NCBI GenBank assembly: GCA_036351575.1
Contig: JAZBPJ010000033.1
Location: 1-6,896, forward strand
DNA: 6,896 nt
Direction: 5' to 3'
Source: JABDPF01 sp036351575
Lineage (GTDB): Bacteria; Pseudomonadota; Gammaproteobacteria; Xanthomonadales; SZUA-36
Each line of letters starts with the position of its first letter. The stretch's first letter is position 1. A model generated the notes under the pieces. It did no database searches, was not told the DNA's origin, and saw only the letters and a list, made by a program, of their open reading frames with translations. Shown piece by piece: positions 5,653 through 6,896 of this stretch. A program made the translations under genes and the position numbers.

Positions 5653-6896
5653 TCAGCCGGCCTTGATGGTCTCGAGACCGTGCCCGTTGGGGCCGGTTTC
5701 CTCGCGGCGCAGCAGCACGGCGAATAATAGTCCCAGGAAGCCGAGCACGGAGAAAATCCAGAGCATCGGCACGTAACCGTCCGGGTTGCCCGCGCTGGCC
5801 TGGTTGACGTCGTTGGTGCGGCCGATCAGCCAGTTCATGCCGGCCACGCCGAGCTGCTGGATCAGGAACATCACGGCGTACGCCGTACCCAGCCGGCGCT
5901 CTTCGACGATATATGCCACCGACGGCCACATCACGGCGGGGATCAGCGAGAAAGCGATGCCCATCATGATCACGGGCAGGGTCAACGGCACGACCTGGTA
6001 GGCCATCATCAGGTAGACCGGCATCAGCATGATCGCGCCGAAAATCATGAACAGGGCGCGCTTGCCCAGCTTGTCGCACATCAGGCCGAATATCGGCGTG
6101 GCGATCATCGCGGCCAGCGGCAGCACGCTGTTGAACTGGCCCGCGACGTCACGCGTCAGCTCCCAGGCCTCAATGAAGTACTTGATGGAAAAACTGCGGA
6201 ACGGGAAGATCGCCGAGTAGAACGTCACGCACAGCAGCGTAATCAGCCAGAACGATTTGCTGAAGGTAAACAGGTCGCTGATGACCAGCTTGTCGGTGGA
6301 GGCGGCCTGGCCCAGCGTGTACTTGCGCTTGGCGGCAAACTCGAGCAAACCGTAAACGATCGCCCCGACCAGGCAGAACAGGCCGATGACCGCGGCCACC
6401 ATCAACGGCGGCTGCCAACCGCCCTCGTAGGCCGCACCGGCCCAGGTCGGTGACAGGTCGGCCGCGTAGGACCCCAGCCTGGCGATGGTCAGGTTGACGC
6501 CGAAAGCGAAAGCCAGTTCCTTGCCCTTGAACCACTTGGCCAGCGCGCAGGTGATCGCGACGATCAGGGGTTCGGCGCCTACGCCGAGCAGGAAGCGCGC
6601 GGTCAGCATGACCCACAGCTCCGCGCTTACGGCATTCAGAATACCCGCCGCGGCGCAGATGCCGCCGAACAGGATGGTGGATTTCACCGTTCCCCAGCGG
6701 TCGACGAGCATGCCGCCGACCAGCAGAACCAGTACGGCCGCAACCGAGTAGACCGAGTAGAGGCTGCCGATGTTTTCGTCGCTGAAACCGAGGTCGGACT
6801 TGAGGATGTCTGCGATCGGCGCGATGGAATCATAGATATAGTAATTGCCGAACATGGCCAGGCTGATCACGGTCAGCACCAGCCAGCGGTAGGCGG
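5653..6896 (-). CDS. MFSD1-like major facilitator transporter, N-terminus outside the window
   Basis: About 413 codons are visible; the reading frame stays open to the right edge. A GTG at 6879 should not be taken as the start: the codons before it read AYRWL, the usual lead into MFS helix 1, so the true start lies outside. The rest is a 12-helix MFS carrier of the inner membrane. Numbering from the first complete visible codon: GGMLVDRWG (60-68) is MFS motif A in loop 2-3, and GLMCDKLGKR (270-279) is its counterpart in the second half. Several stretches recall eukaryotic MFSD1, a lysosomal dipeptide carrier: FGNYYIYDS in helix 1, GAEPL (with E108), WFKGKEL (121-127) then AFGVNLTIARLGS (130-142), FYSAIFPF (225-232), MWPSVA (322-327) and LGTAY (335-339). 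The MFSD1 comparison is from memory. Dipeptides are a plausible substrate given the nearby C69 dipeptidase; other organic solutes remain possible. Confidence 0.85.
   Translation of the reverse strand, partial: AYRWLVLTVISLAMFGNYYIYDSIAPIADILKSDLGFSDENIGSLYSVYSVAAVLVLLVGGMLVDRWGTVKSTILFGGICAAAGILNAVSAELWVMLTARFLLGVGAEPLIVAITCALAKWFKGKELAFAFGVNLTIARLGSYAADLSPTWAGAAYEGGWQPPLMVAAVIGLFCLVGAIVYGLLEFAAKRKYTLGQAASTDKLVISDLFTFSKSFWLITLLCVTFYSAIFPFRSFSIKYFIEAWELTRDVAGQFNSVLPLAAMIATPIFGLMCDKLGKRALFMIFGAIMLMPVYLMMAYQVVPLTLPVIMMGIAFSLIPAVMWPSVAYIVEERRLGTAYAVMFLIQQLGVAGMNWLIGRTNDVNQASAGNPDGYVPMLWIFSVLGFLGLLFAVLLRREETGPNGHGLETIKAG

Noticed and set aside
6877..6879. GTG as the start of the MFS transporter
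   Set aside because: The frame remains open upstream to the window edge and the preceding codons (AYRWL) look like normal MFS N-terminal sequence, so the gene is better treated as cut off.

Overview
The window is about 6.9 kb of GC-rich bacterial DNA with six recognisable genes and the first codons of a seventh. The gene set suggests a Gram-negative proteobacterium, probably an environmental gammaproteobacterium: a secreted family C69 dipeptidase with a Sec signal, a short YgaP-type DUF2892 membrane protein, a CofD/YvcK-like protein and an MFS carrier. This placement is inference from gene content only. No tRNA, rRNA, CRISPR array, insertion sequence or phage gene was seen, and no coding-free gap exceeds 300 bases.

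Left part (1-2261). A leftward unit holds a predicted cytoplasmic six-bladed beta-propeller protein (52-1059) followed after 31 nt by the start of another gene that leaves the window (1-20), with a strong Shine-Dalgarno. Divergently, across 164 nt, lies an aminoglycoside-phosphotransferase-fold sugar kinase of the N-acetylhexosamine 1-kinase (NahK) type (1224-2261).

Middle (2276-3618). A leftward CofD/YvcK-family gene ends 14 nt from the kinase stop. Its sequence resembles the 'GAK system' CofD-related subfamily, but the usual GAK partners (an ATP-grasp enzyme and an HprK-related kinase) are not in the window. A 146-nt divergent spacer separates it from the next gene.

Right part (3619-6896). 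A periplasmic C69 dipeptidase has its predicted nucleophilic cysteine exactly at the signal-peptidase cleavage point. It is followed by a 70-residue DUF2892 protein with an AT-rich inverted repeat over its likely promoter. Convergent to these is an MFS transporter cut by the right edge, whose conserved motifs resemble eukaryotic MFSD1, a lysosomal dipeptide carrier. Dipeptidase and MFSD1-like carrier together suggest a dipeptide scavenging locus.

Most novel leads: the bacterial MFSD1-like carrier beside a secreted dipeptidase, the orphan GAK-type CofD protein beside a HexNAc-type kinase, and the velcro-closed propeller of unknown function divergent from that kinase. No wholly new multi-gene system can be demonstrated from this window alone.
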